Positions 55,601 to 64,000 of a stretch of DNA of 64,000 nt are shown here, piece after piece. Every line of letters begins with the position of its first letter. Within the stretch, counting starts at the first letter, position 1. Below the pieces are notes generated by a model. That model searched no databases and was not told the DNA's origin. It saw only the letters and a list, made by a program, of their open reading frames with translations. The stretch covers positions 5,093,712 to 5,157,711 of the forward strand of contig CM048841.1 of the NCBI GenBank assembly GCA_026545765.1, read 5' to 3'. This DNA is from Plantago major (lineage: Eukaryota > Streptophyta > Magnoliopsida > Lamiales > Plantaginaceae). A program made the translations under genes and the position numbers.

Positions 55601-58600
55601 GAGTCTCCTATCTGGAATGACTACTCGGAGGGAAAGGGTTGTGATGAAGAGAATGATATTGTTATAATTTGGGACAAGGAAGTATTAGAGGATAGAAAAA
55701 GATTTGTTGTACGAGATGTACTTATCACAACAACAAATAATTATTCTCTGTCATCTGGAATCCAAGTTGGTGAAGTAAAATTGAGTACACCTGAGCTATC
55801 CAGATCTTCTGGTTCGAAAATAAAAGCGTCTGATGAGATGAGATGGAAGATGGTCAAGAAGTGTATAACATATTTTATTGGAAGATAGAGTGTTAGAGAA
55901 AGACCCATTGTGGCTTGCATCACTCGAGAAACTAAATGGAGTTTCCATGATCAACGTAGTCTACATGCAAGAAGAGTGTTACCAACATTACACACATGGG
56001 GTGTGTTAGAGTTTATTGGCGACGTCCGACATGTGTTTGATAGAGGGAAGAAACACGGCTAGGGAATTGATTAGACTTGTGGATGGTCGGTATGTGTTTC
56101 CACAATGTTTGATTTTGTACGTATTCTTCAGCTGATGATGACACGGCTTATGATTCGAGGACGAATCTTTTCTGCCCTGAAGAGAATGATGTGGAATGAA
56201 TGGCATCAAATTATTTTAGTTTATTATTTTTCTATTATATTTCCTTTTTTTTAATTAATTAGAATTTTGTATTTTCCTTTTTCTTAGTTAATTAGGATTT
56301 GGTATTTTCTTTTTTCTTAGTTAATTAGGATTTGGTATTTTCCTTTTAGTTGGTTAGGGATTTTCTATTTAAACACTTGGTTGGTTATGTTAGGAGATGG
56401 GAGTTTTGATATATTATATGAAAAACAGAGGTGTTCCTCCAAATCTGTCAATTTTCGGTATTCTTGTGAATCAACGAATCTTGGTCCATCGATTCTCGGT
56501 ATTCTGCTGAATCAACGAGTTTTGAGTCAATTCTTGGTATTCTTTTGAATCAACGTGTTTTGAGTTTATTGTTCTTTGTATCCAACCACGCACGCTGCAT
56601 CACTAGAACACATGCCTTTAGGGGGTAACTATTACCTTGTTTACTATTATGCGGTCTGCATAAGCAATTTGCTCTATTGCCTCGTTAACTACTCCTTTAG
56701 GCTTAACTTCATCAAGGTGAAATCCAGCATGTTTAGCATCAACCAGTGTCACCACTCCATCAAGCTTAACCTCATTAAAGACCTGATCCTCAGCATAAAA
56801 TGTCTGAATAATCGGGGCTGGATTTGCTAATCCTGGAATGACAACGAAGAAAATGTCAATATAAAAGGCGAACATGTGTATTTGCTATTTTATATATCAG
56901 TAATTTGAAAATGATGGACAAGAGGTGAATCTCACCTGTAGTTTCAATAACAATGTGATCAAACTTCCCTTTCTTCCTACTGACCAAATCAGCAATCATC
57001 TTCACAAGATCACCCCTCACAGTGCAACATAAACACCCATTATTGAGCATGATAATGTCTTCAGCACCAGCAGCTTTTGCAGCGACCAGAGAACCATCAA
57101 TGTCAACTTCTCCATACTACAAAACCACCAAAGGCCCAGGTATCAGATACTTTAAACTCCACTTTTGAAGGTTTCGAACTTCACTTGAACAAGGAACACC
57201 AGAGTGAAAGGATGAACCAAATAGTTACAGTAAAGCTCCACTATACATGTGTTCCTAGAATGCAAGGTCTTCAAGGCTTTATACACAACTGTACTTTAAA
57301 CCCATTCCGACGACTTTAGAATTACTACTTATAATCCCCATAAGGAATGGTAGTACTACAGTGGAAGTTTCAAAACGAAGTGCTGACAGGTATCCGTTCT
57401 CATAATAAGGCTTTGTTCTCTTCGTCTGGACAGAACTGAACTGAATGTAACTGAATTGTAGTATAAAAAACAACTAAGCATAACTGAACAGAACTAAATT
57501 GAATGAATCTGAACTGAAATTAATGAGTTTTTCAGATGAAAAGAACAGAACCTAAATTACTTCAATTTTGGACGACTGGTATAACCTTTCAAAATATTTA
57601 TTAATTACTCCCTCCATTTCAGAAAAAGTGTTACATTTTGACTTTGACCGGTCAACTCTATTCGAGTTTGACCACAAATTACTCATAAACGATAATAGTA
57701 AATAATTTAATAAAATCATATAATAAAAATTTAATTACTAAATTTTCATTATATAATTTATTTATTAATATCGTTTAAGAGTAAATTGTGGTCAAACGCG
57801 GAGACAGTTGACCGCAGAATAGTAAAATGTAACACTTTTTCTGAAATGGAGGGAGTACTTTAGATCTGCCCTTTTAACTAATGCTCCACACACAAAGCAC
57901 ATAAGATCAAAAGATTTGAACAAACAGTATCTGTTTCAGAAAGAAGCTGGTAATTTCCTTGCTAGTGTACCAACCATGTTGTGTCTTCCTAATTAGTAGC
58001 AAGTATTTTACATACCTCATTCTCAATAACTGCAATGCGCTTCCCATGTTCCGCGGTCAAGATGTAGTTTAATAAAGTTGTCTGTCAACACAGAAAAAAT
58101 AGCAAAAAGGTCAAAAGCTCCAACAGTCATGTATGCACTGTAATTTCTATGTATGGCCTACCAGCAAACTATATGCGCATACATGAATAGATATACACAC
58201 ATGTATCTCTAGGAAATCATAAAATGTTAAACTACCGAACAATTTACAGCAATTCAACTCTTTTACCCGAGGCAAAGACCCCCATTCTATCAAGAATATG
58301 TCAAATAAAGGTTATATGTACGGTGGACCCATTTATAAGATCCAACATCCTAAAGATTTACACTTCCATTCCTGTATCTCTATATACACACTACTTTCAG
58401 CATGACTACACCCTTTCGTCTAGCTCCGTTTCCACTCTCATTGCTTTTATGGTTGCAACAAAGATAAAGTAGCACTGCAGGGTACCTTTCCTATCTAAAA
58501 AAAACTAGGCTTAATTACATCAAGTTGTACAAATTACATGCTAAATCACAACCAATATGAAAACAAATAGATAATTCTTCAAGCTCGACATAATAATTTG

Positions 58601-59893
58601 TTCACGCAAGCAAAGGAAAACAGAACCTTTACACACCTCAAAGGTACAACAGAAACAACACAGCAATAAAACATAGAAGCAAATAACTCAAATCTGTTAG
58701 TTTCCTTAATAACAGAATGGATAGTAAGATAACCTTTCCAGAACCCAAGAAACCAGTGATAAATGGTAGCTAGGAAATCATAAAATACTAAACTACCGAA
58801 CAATTTACAGCAATTAAACTCTCAGACTCTCAGTGCACCTTTACTCAAGGCAAAATACCCATTCTTTCCAAGAATATGTCAAATAAAGGTTATATGCATT
58901 GTGGAGCCATTGATAAGATCCAACATCCTAAAGATTTACACTTCATTCCTTTATTTCTCTATAAATGCTATTTTCTCTTTCAGCATGACTACACCCTTTC
59001 ATCTAGCTCCCTTTACATTCTCATTGCTTTTATGGTTGCAACAAAGAAAAGTAACAAGCATTGTACCATTCGCTCCTTAAAAACTAGGCTCAATTACATC
59101 AACAAGTTCTACAAATCACAAACCAAATGAAAACAAATAAACAATTCTTCAATCTTTACACAATTTGTTCAAGCAAGCTAAGAAAAACAGAACCTTTACA
59201 CACCTCAGAGCCACAATGGAAACAACATATAAGTAACAAACAAAGTAAATAGCTCACATTTCTCAGTTTCCTTTAACCATTCCAGTTTTGAAACAAAATA
59301 AATACTCCCCCCATTCCCATTAATAACTTCCTAAATTTCCTAAATTTACTTTTTCGAGTACATTAGAAACTTCATAACCAATAAAGATAAGTTTTTACCC
59401 CACTCATTAATTCTATTTCATACTTTTTCACTACTTCATCCAATCTATCTCATACTTTATCAATAGAATACCTATCACAATCTAGTTTTTCATAAGTTTT
59501 CCTAAATCCTAGATAAAGCAATGACTTAGGAAGCTATTAACGGAACGAAATGAGTAACAAAATGGATAGTAATAGGACCTTTCCAGAACCCAAGAAACCA
59601 GTGATAATGGTAGCTGGGATTCTATCATCAGGTGGGATTTTAGTAATAACATCACAATCCTCCTCAGCTTCTCTAGTGGCGGCAGAAACAGTGAACCTGC
59701 GAGAAAGCCAGCTTCTTGGTTGGTTTTGTGAGTGAACAATTCTCCTGGAAGTAATCTTGAGTGGTGATGGTTTCTTCTTGGAAAGGAACAAGGCTGTGTG
59801 AATTGAGGAGAGGCGAGAAGAGTGGCGTTTGGCAAAACCCAGAAAAGTCGTGCCCATGAAATCAATGGACACTGGTCTTGTAATTGACGCCAT
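52645..59893 (-). CDS. Plastid-type CobW/ZNG1-like GTPase metallochaperone, 10 exons
   Basis: COG0523 family GTPases deliver metal, often zinc, to client proteins. Exons on the minus strand: 59893-59579, 58081-58016, 57116-56936, 56832-56636, 54643-54593, 54429-54338, 53846-53731, 53219-53125, 53031-52927, 52782-52645; joined frame 451 aa. The first 80 residues are basic, Ser-rich and acid-poor, like a chloroplast transit peptide. P-loop GFLGSGKTT at 99-107 is split by intron 1; CLCC metal site at 155-158; NKTD guanine motif at 252-255; His-rich metal loop of HDHDHHHHEH type about 311-350; CobW C-terminal domain with VCEGTLDLTKANTWL to the end (IGKNLNTKELEEGFKACLL). This order matches Arabidopsis plastid members such as PTAC17. 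Introns contain transposons and a duplicated exon-1 end, but all splice sites are GT-AG and the gene looks intact. Confidence 0.94.
54506..54540. repeat. (GT)n microsatellite in CobW intron 5
   Basis: Imperfect then perfect GT/TG repeat (gtctgtgtctgtgtgtgtg...) in the 163-bp intron 5. On the sense strand it is a CA tract close to the 3' part of the intron. Confidence 0.9.
54847..56602 (+). mobile_element. Short non-autonomous LTR retrotransposon, copy B, in CobW intron 4
   Basis: 5' LTR 54847-55227, internal region, 3' LTR 56187-56602 (416 bp), perfect 5-bp repeat CTAGA at 54842-54846 and 56603-56607. It lies antisense to the CobW gene, with its 3' end 34 bp from the exon 4 donor. A 28-bp block with a second cgctgcatca follows the 5' LTR (55228-55255). 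Closely related to copy A at 28283-30289, including the conserved interior ORF at 55493-55888. Confidence 0.9.
57409..57552. mobile_element. Tourist-type MITE copy 3, in CobW intron 2
   Basis: 144 bp with ends GGCTTTGTTCTCTTCG and GAAAAGAACAGAACC, flanked by TAA on both sides (57406-57408 and 57553-57555). It aligns with copy 1 (8215-8357) along its length, in the same orientation. Confidence 0.85.
57608..57855. mobile_element. Stowaway MITE in CobW intron 2
   Basis: 248 bp, ends CTCCCTCCATTTCAG and CTGAAATGGAGGGAG, flanked by TA. The terminal inverted repeats extend to aaaaagtgttacatttt and are almost perfect, so this is a young copy. Its interior shares gtcaaa and cgtttaagag words with the MITE at 28417. 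Confidence 0.95.
58211..59615 (-). repeat. Tandem duplication across the CobW exon 1-intron 1 border
   Basis: Copy 1 (58211-58771) and copy 2 (58772-59615) share the same sequence order from aggaaatcataaaat to the end ccagtgataa.tggtagct. Copy 2 contains the true end of exon 1 (59579-59615); copy 1 therefore carries a duplicate of the P-loop half-exon (GFLGSGK) and its donor, AAG|GT at 58732-58734. A Stowaway MITE (59305-59554) was inserted in copy 2 only. Confidence 0.92.
59305..59554. mobile_element. Stowaway-like MITE in CobW intron 1
   Basis: 250 bp, ends CTCCCCCCATTCCCATTAA and TTAACGGAACGAAATGAG, flanked by TA, 24 bp from the exon 1 donor. The tandem copy (58211-58771) lacks it and shows the empty site. 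Confidence 0.85.
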
Positions 59894-59950
59894 TGTTGTT
59901 GCAGAGAAGGTGAGAGAAGAGGTTTAGGTTGAGGGTAGATTTTTAGTGAA

Positions 59951-61930
59951 TAGTGCGTATGGTATGGTTTAGGTTGGGTTTATTATTTGTGTATCGGTTT
60001 CTCCAAAGTTCAACCCGGACACGGATTAAAATCAAGTTGTAAAGGCATGTTAAAGTCTCATGCCAAGCCCAATGTATATGGTTTTCACCTTTCATTTTGA
60101 CATCTTTAAATTTTTAAACATTGGAATGTCTGGCAATATCAATGAGAACATTGCTAGAGAATTCACGAATTAAGGAATTATTAGATCACTAGTTCATAGG
60201 AAACTTCACGGTCAGCGCCTCTCTCGCTCCCATTACGCGTGCAGTGACTTAATGTAACCATAAATTTCTCCATTGTTTTGATTTCATTAGGGTCCGTTTG
60301 GTTTGGGGTGTTTTGTAGTGGTATTTCGAAAACACCCCATGAAATACCATGTTTGGTTGCACAAATCTGAAATACCACAGCCCGCAAAAGATCCAAACTC
60401 ATCAAATAATTTACCGCGATTTGTCTTGAATATTCTAGAATAACCCTCCTATAGTGGGTTATTTGGATATGGTATTTTGATCCCAAAATACTTCTTCAGT
60501 ATAATTACAACTTTGACCCTAAACAAAATTATTCAGAATCCGAAACAATCTGACTTAAAAAAAATGAATCGATCTTCTTCTTCTTCACGGCTCTCTTCTT
60601 CACGCTACCATCAAGATTCTCTGAGCACTCCTTTTCTGCGTTATCGAATCGACATGAGAAGCTCTCCATTTTCTGCTCACGATAAAAGGTGAAAGCGGCA
60701 AATGGAATCTCTCATGCCTCGTTCACGCCATGCTTCGAGCTTTCCCCATGGTACCGGCTCTCGTCCGGCATGGTCGGGACGACGATCACCGGTAGCTCTG
60801 GGTTGGATTTAGCAACCCAATCACAACTCGAGGACGGAACGAATGGAGTTGTAATGAAAGATGTTGTTTATACCAAACATGGTATTTTGATTTCAAATAC
60901 CATGTCGCTCAATGATACCAAACATGGTATTTATACTGAAATACCATTTTAATTACCATGGTTTTTTTTACCGGGCCTAAATACCATGTATTTGTGAATA
61001 GCAAATACCATGTTCAAACCAAACGGCCTCTTAGGGTTATTATACAATATTTATCTATTTATTTATGTTTATTTTGTCGAGTGTCTTATACTACTAGCCA
61101 TTGGTATATGACTTAAATTGACAAAACTTTAACATACTTTTAACATATGAATAGTAACTTCAGATTTTCTAGTAACTTACGTTTAAATTGAGTTGTGAAA
61201 AATTATGTTTGAGATTGATTTTTAATGTGTATGGTATGGTTTAGGTTGGTATATTATTTGTGTATCCATTTCATCGCAAGAAAAGTTCCACCTAGACACC
61301 ATGGGACGGTTTTACATAATACAACTTAAGGACGATTAAAATCAAGTTGTACAGTGAAATATGTTTGGCATACACCTAAAAAACTTGTTAATTCATTATT
61401 CATCATTCATCGGAGGAAAAGTTCCACTCGAACACTTACACGGTTCGACATACAACTGAAGGTGTATGCATTATGTTATGCATACAACCGAAAACTTATG
61501 TTAAGTCACTATTTCACTCACATAAAATTAAGTTATTTATATGTTAAAGTATTAAAATCCGATATGTTAAAGTCATATGTCATGTCTAATGCATAGTATG
61601 TGTTTCACTTCCTATTTTGGCACCCTAAATTTCTACACATGTAACGCCACATCAGTAATATTGATGAAAACACCACTAGAGAATTCACGAATTAGATCAT
61701 TAGTACACAAGAAATTTCACGGTATGCACCTCTCGCTCCCGTTGCGCGTTGAGTGTGAATTAATGTAACCATGGATTTCTCCATTGTTTTGATTGGTTTA
61801 TTTCATTGGGGTTACTTTACATTATTGATCTATTTATTTATGTTTCTTTTGTCGGGTGTCTTATGCTAACTATTTTGACTTAAAAGATCAAACTTTAACC
61901 GTATTTTTAATATATGAATAGTAACTTAAC
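59951..61930. repeat. Tandem duplication upstream of the CobW gene
   Basis: A block at about 59951-61200 recurs at about 61225-61930: shared landmarks are tatggtatggtttaggttgg, agagaattcacgaatta, ctctcgctccc.ttgcgcg and tttatctatttatttatgtt. Copy 1 is interrupted by the MITE at 60290-61030. The divergence between copies is moderate, so the duplication is not recent. It covers the likely promoter of the CobW gene. Confidence 0.8.
60290..61030. mobile_element. Harbinger-type element in the duplicated upstream region
   Basis: 741 bp with ends GGGTCCGTTTGGTTTG and CAAACCAAACGGCCTC (14 of 16 inverted match) and TTA on both sides (60287-60289 and 61031-61033). The second duplicate copy (about 61800-61815, tttcattggggtta) shows the empty site. 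The interior has several inverted AAATACCATG words and a Ser-rich 71-codon frame at 60477-60692 that I do not call as a gene. Confidence 0.85.
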
Positions 61931-62104
61931 TTTAATATGTAATATTTTTAATAATATACTTAATAATCTTTTAGACACACATACATATATAATATGGACT
62001 CTTAAACTTTAATCCTCATCCACCATCTGCACATGTACATTGCATATGCAGTACATGTATATTAATGTATATATAGTGCAGTATATAAAAACTAAAAAAT
62101 TCTA

Positions 62105-62364
62105 CTTCCTCCATCGGGAATAGCTTACCGTTCACTTTTTTTTGGAAAAAATAAGGTATATATTAATTTTGGATAAAATAGTACTAATGGGTCCCTCAAA
62201 TTGATTTTTAAAGTTGGAAGTTGGATAAAATAATGTTAGTGGGTTTGCTTTTGAGTATATTTAATATTAAACTTGGGTGAGTGGTTGCCAAAAAAGAAAA
62301 TGAGAAATTTTGTTTGGGACACCCAAAATGATAAAATGAAAAGCTATTTCCGGGACGGAGGAAG
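62105..62364. mobile_element. Stowaway MITE
   Basis: 260 bp, ends CTTCCTCCATCGGGAATAGCT and AGCTATTTCCGGGACGGAGGAAG read inward from TA on both sides (named ends shortened by the pairing CTTCCTCC/GGAGGAAG). Typical cctccgtcccgg terminus of Stowaway elements. Confidence 0.85.
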
Positions 62365-62738
62365 TACTGTAAATCTTTCACAACAATGCCAACAACATCT
62401 TATCATCACAAACATGGACTAGGTTAAATTACAGTACTACATCGCATTGTACTAATCTTAGTACACTATTGAAAATCTGACACATGGCATAATTATACAA
62501 TTAAAAACTAATTTATAAATAATTGTTATAATTTATATAATTTTAGAAATAGAATTACAAAAGATTACAAAATACACCACTAAATATACACTTTACACAT
62601 TAAACCCTAAATATCTTTTCTTCTTCAAAATTCACCACCACCTCCTCCATCATCAACACCCCACCACCATGATAACCGGAGCTCCGACCACCAGAGTTTA
62701 TTCTTAATTTTTTTTTTTTTTTTTTTTTTGAGGAAATG
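62365..62738. other. AT-rich spacer, no gene
   Basis: Contains a T-run (62708-62729) before the palindromic block. No gene supported. Confidence 0.4.
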
Positions 62739-62945
62739 TCCATGGAAGCTTTGAGTTCCCATGGAGTTCGGACTCCATGGGAGCTCAGAGCTGCCATGGA
62801 GTTCGTCCATGCTCATGAGCTTCCATGGACGAACCAGATCTGGAGCTTCTAGATCTGGTTCGTCGTCCATGGAAGCTCGAGCTTCCATGCATGGACAAGA
62901 GCCCATGGAGTTCGTCCATGGAGGCTCCAACCGGAGCTCCGGTCA
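62739..62945. repeat. CCATGG palindrome cluster with strong hairpin
   Basis: Eight CCATGG hexamers occur within about 185 bp, set among gagctc, agctt and catgcatg palindromes. At its centre ACGAACCAGATCT (62829-62841) and AGATCTGGTTCGT (62851-62863) are perfect inverted arms around a nine-base loop, and the pairing extends outward through ttccatgg/ccatggaa. The overlapping frames on both strands follow from the repeat. Possibly a foldback element bounded by the T-run. Confidence 0.75.
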
Positions 62946-63749
62946 GGTCAATTTTTTTATTACCTTTTTTTTCTTTAAGAAGAAATGGATAATTTGTGAA
63001 TTTTTTTTATTAATGTAGGGTTAGTTTACAATTGTTGTTTGGTATATTTTGTTATCTTAAAATATAAGGGGTGTTAAGTAATTTATCCTTATTTACTAAA
63101 AAAAAAGGTAATTTATACTTATAATATATTTAATTATTATGCGACCTAGTGCGACCTTATTATGCCACAGTGCGATGCCATGTCGCATTAATAAAAAATG
63201 AAGAGTTGAGATTCAATCTTGTATTCATCCAACGGTTTAGATCGTAGTACTAATGTTAGAACAATGCGACTATAGTGAAGTTAGCCATCCCCCACAAACA
63301 TGCATAGAAACAACAGTTACCTAACTCTAGTTCCAATACAAGCATACTGTAATCAACCGAGCCATCCTCCACACCCTTCTTAGTTCATCTCTTTTCGATT
63401 TCTCACCAGTATTCGATACATGCGACTAATTCAGTCGAGCATTATCGAGTCTTTTTTATAGTGACTTTGGTTTCTACATCCACAAGTCCAGAACTCAATA
63501 TATTGTTTAAGTGAAATCAAACCTATTACCATTTCAGGCAACAGTGGTTGATATGACTTCTTAGTTTCACTTTTGGTGAGAGATCCTAAAAACACTCAAG
63601 TTGGGGCCTTATTGGACCTAATCTGATTCAAGTTATTATTTGGGTAAGATGCTCTCCTTATCGTAGCCCACTTTGGCCCACAAATATATGGACCTAAATT
63701 ACGGTTTTGTGAGCCCAAATTTGTCTTCTCAACTTCGTTATATTATGTA
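62946..63749. other. Right-edge spacer, no gene
   Basis: AT-rich. The words gcgacctagtgcgacc and gtgcgatgcca at 63141-63180 form a small GC-richer island. No coding region supported. Confidence 0.4.
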
Positions 63750-63900
63750 AGAGTTGTGCAAAAACCAGCCCCCGACCCATCCGCACAAACCACTCGATTC
63801 TTATCCACACCTGCTGACTTTTTTTTTTTTAGTTTTATAATTGCTCCTTTATAGCAGGTCGGTTTGATTTTTCGTATGCTCGCTCATACCCCACACTCAC
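63750..63900. repeat. Dispersed C-rich repeat, right-edge copy
   Basis: Starts gttgtgcaaaaaccagcccc and shares words with the left-edge repeat (60-640), including gacccatccgcacaaacca-type sequence and a following T-run. Confidence 0.5.
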
Positions 63901-64000
63901 CTCTTCTACAAATTTTTTCCTTTGAAAGTGATCGTCAAAAATCTCACATTTTAATTGATTATGCAAGTCGAGCTTTAGTGATTATTTGACTCGACACGTT

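Noticed and set aside
60477-60692. Ser/Arg-rich 71-codon frame
   Set aside because: It lies wholly within the 741-bp Harbinger-type element and its composition comes from CTT repeats.
1-64000. CRISPR arrays, bacterial operons, rRNA or tRNA genes
   Set aside because: The sequence is plant nuclear DNA; no spaced direct-repeat array, and no rRNA or tRNA gene was recognised by eye.

Overview
The window is nuclear DNA of a flowering plant: AT-rich, with intron-containing genes and dense plant transposable elements (Ty1/copia, LINE, Mutator-like, PIF/Harbinger, Stowaway, hAT, short LTR elements). The vacuolar pyrophosphatase reads most like those of Caryophyllales such as beet, so I infer a eudicot of that order; this is inference, not proof.

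Five genes look intact. (1) 983-5839 (+): an eight-exon type I vacuolar H+-pyrophosphatase, 761 aa. (2) 13438-27838 (+): a two-exon gene for a 79-aa secreted six-cysteine peptide. Its single 14.2-kb intron is about 94% mobile DNA: a Mutator-like element (MULE) holding a second MULE holding a complete copia element, followed by a 2.3-kb solo LTR, every layer with a perfect target-site duplication (TSD). (3) 32891-33448 (-): a single-exon VQ-motif protein. (4) 50063-51580 (+): a single-exon DUF247 protein, with a broken partial copy 1.5 kb upstream. (5) 52645-59893 (-): a ten-exon plastid-type CobW/ZNG1-like GTPase, 451 aa, whose introns carry a short LTR element, several MITEs and a tandem duplication that copied half of the P-loop exon.

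The rest is mobile DNA and its debris. 6.4-9.6 kb: nested Harbinger-like elements, two Tourist-type MITEs and a minus-strand LINE end. 10.4-12.9 kb: a 5'-truncated LINE with a broken reverse transcriptase. 28.3-32.4 kb: a small non-autonomous LTR element, a hAT derivative with a foldback nested in it, and a solo LTR. 34.7-40.1 kb: a minus-strand copia element with both LTRs and TSD. 40.6-45.2 kb: a degenerate MULE with transposase remnant and an antisense GRF-type finger ORF. 46-48.5 kb: simple and tandem repeats. 60-64 kb: duplicated upstream DNA of the CobW gene, MITEs and palindromic repeats.

The genes do not form a pathway; they are independent plant loci. The most unusual points are the peptide gene kept in frame around a three-layer transposon nest, a 13-bp palindrome recurring through the intronic copia element and its solo-LTR relative, and the decoy P-loop half-exon in the CobW gene. 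Exon borders were set by hand from reading frame, GT/AG sites and family knowledge; no search was run.
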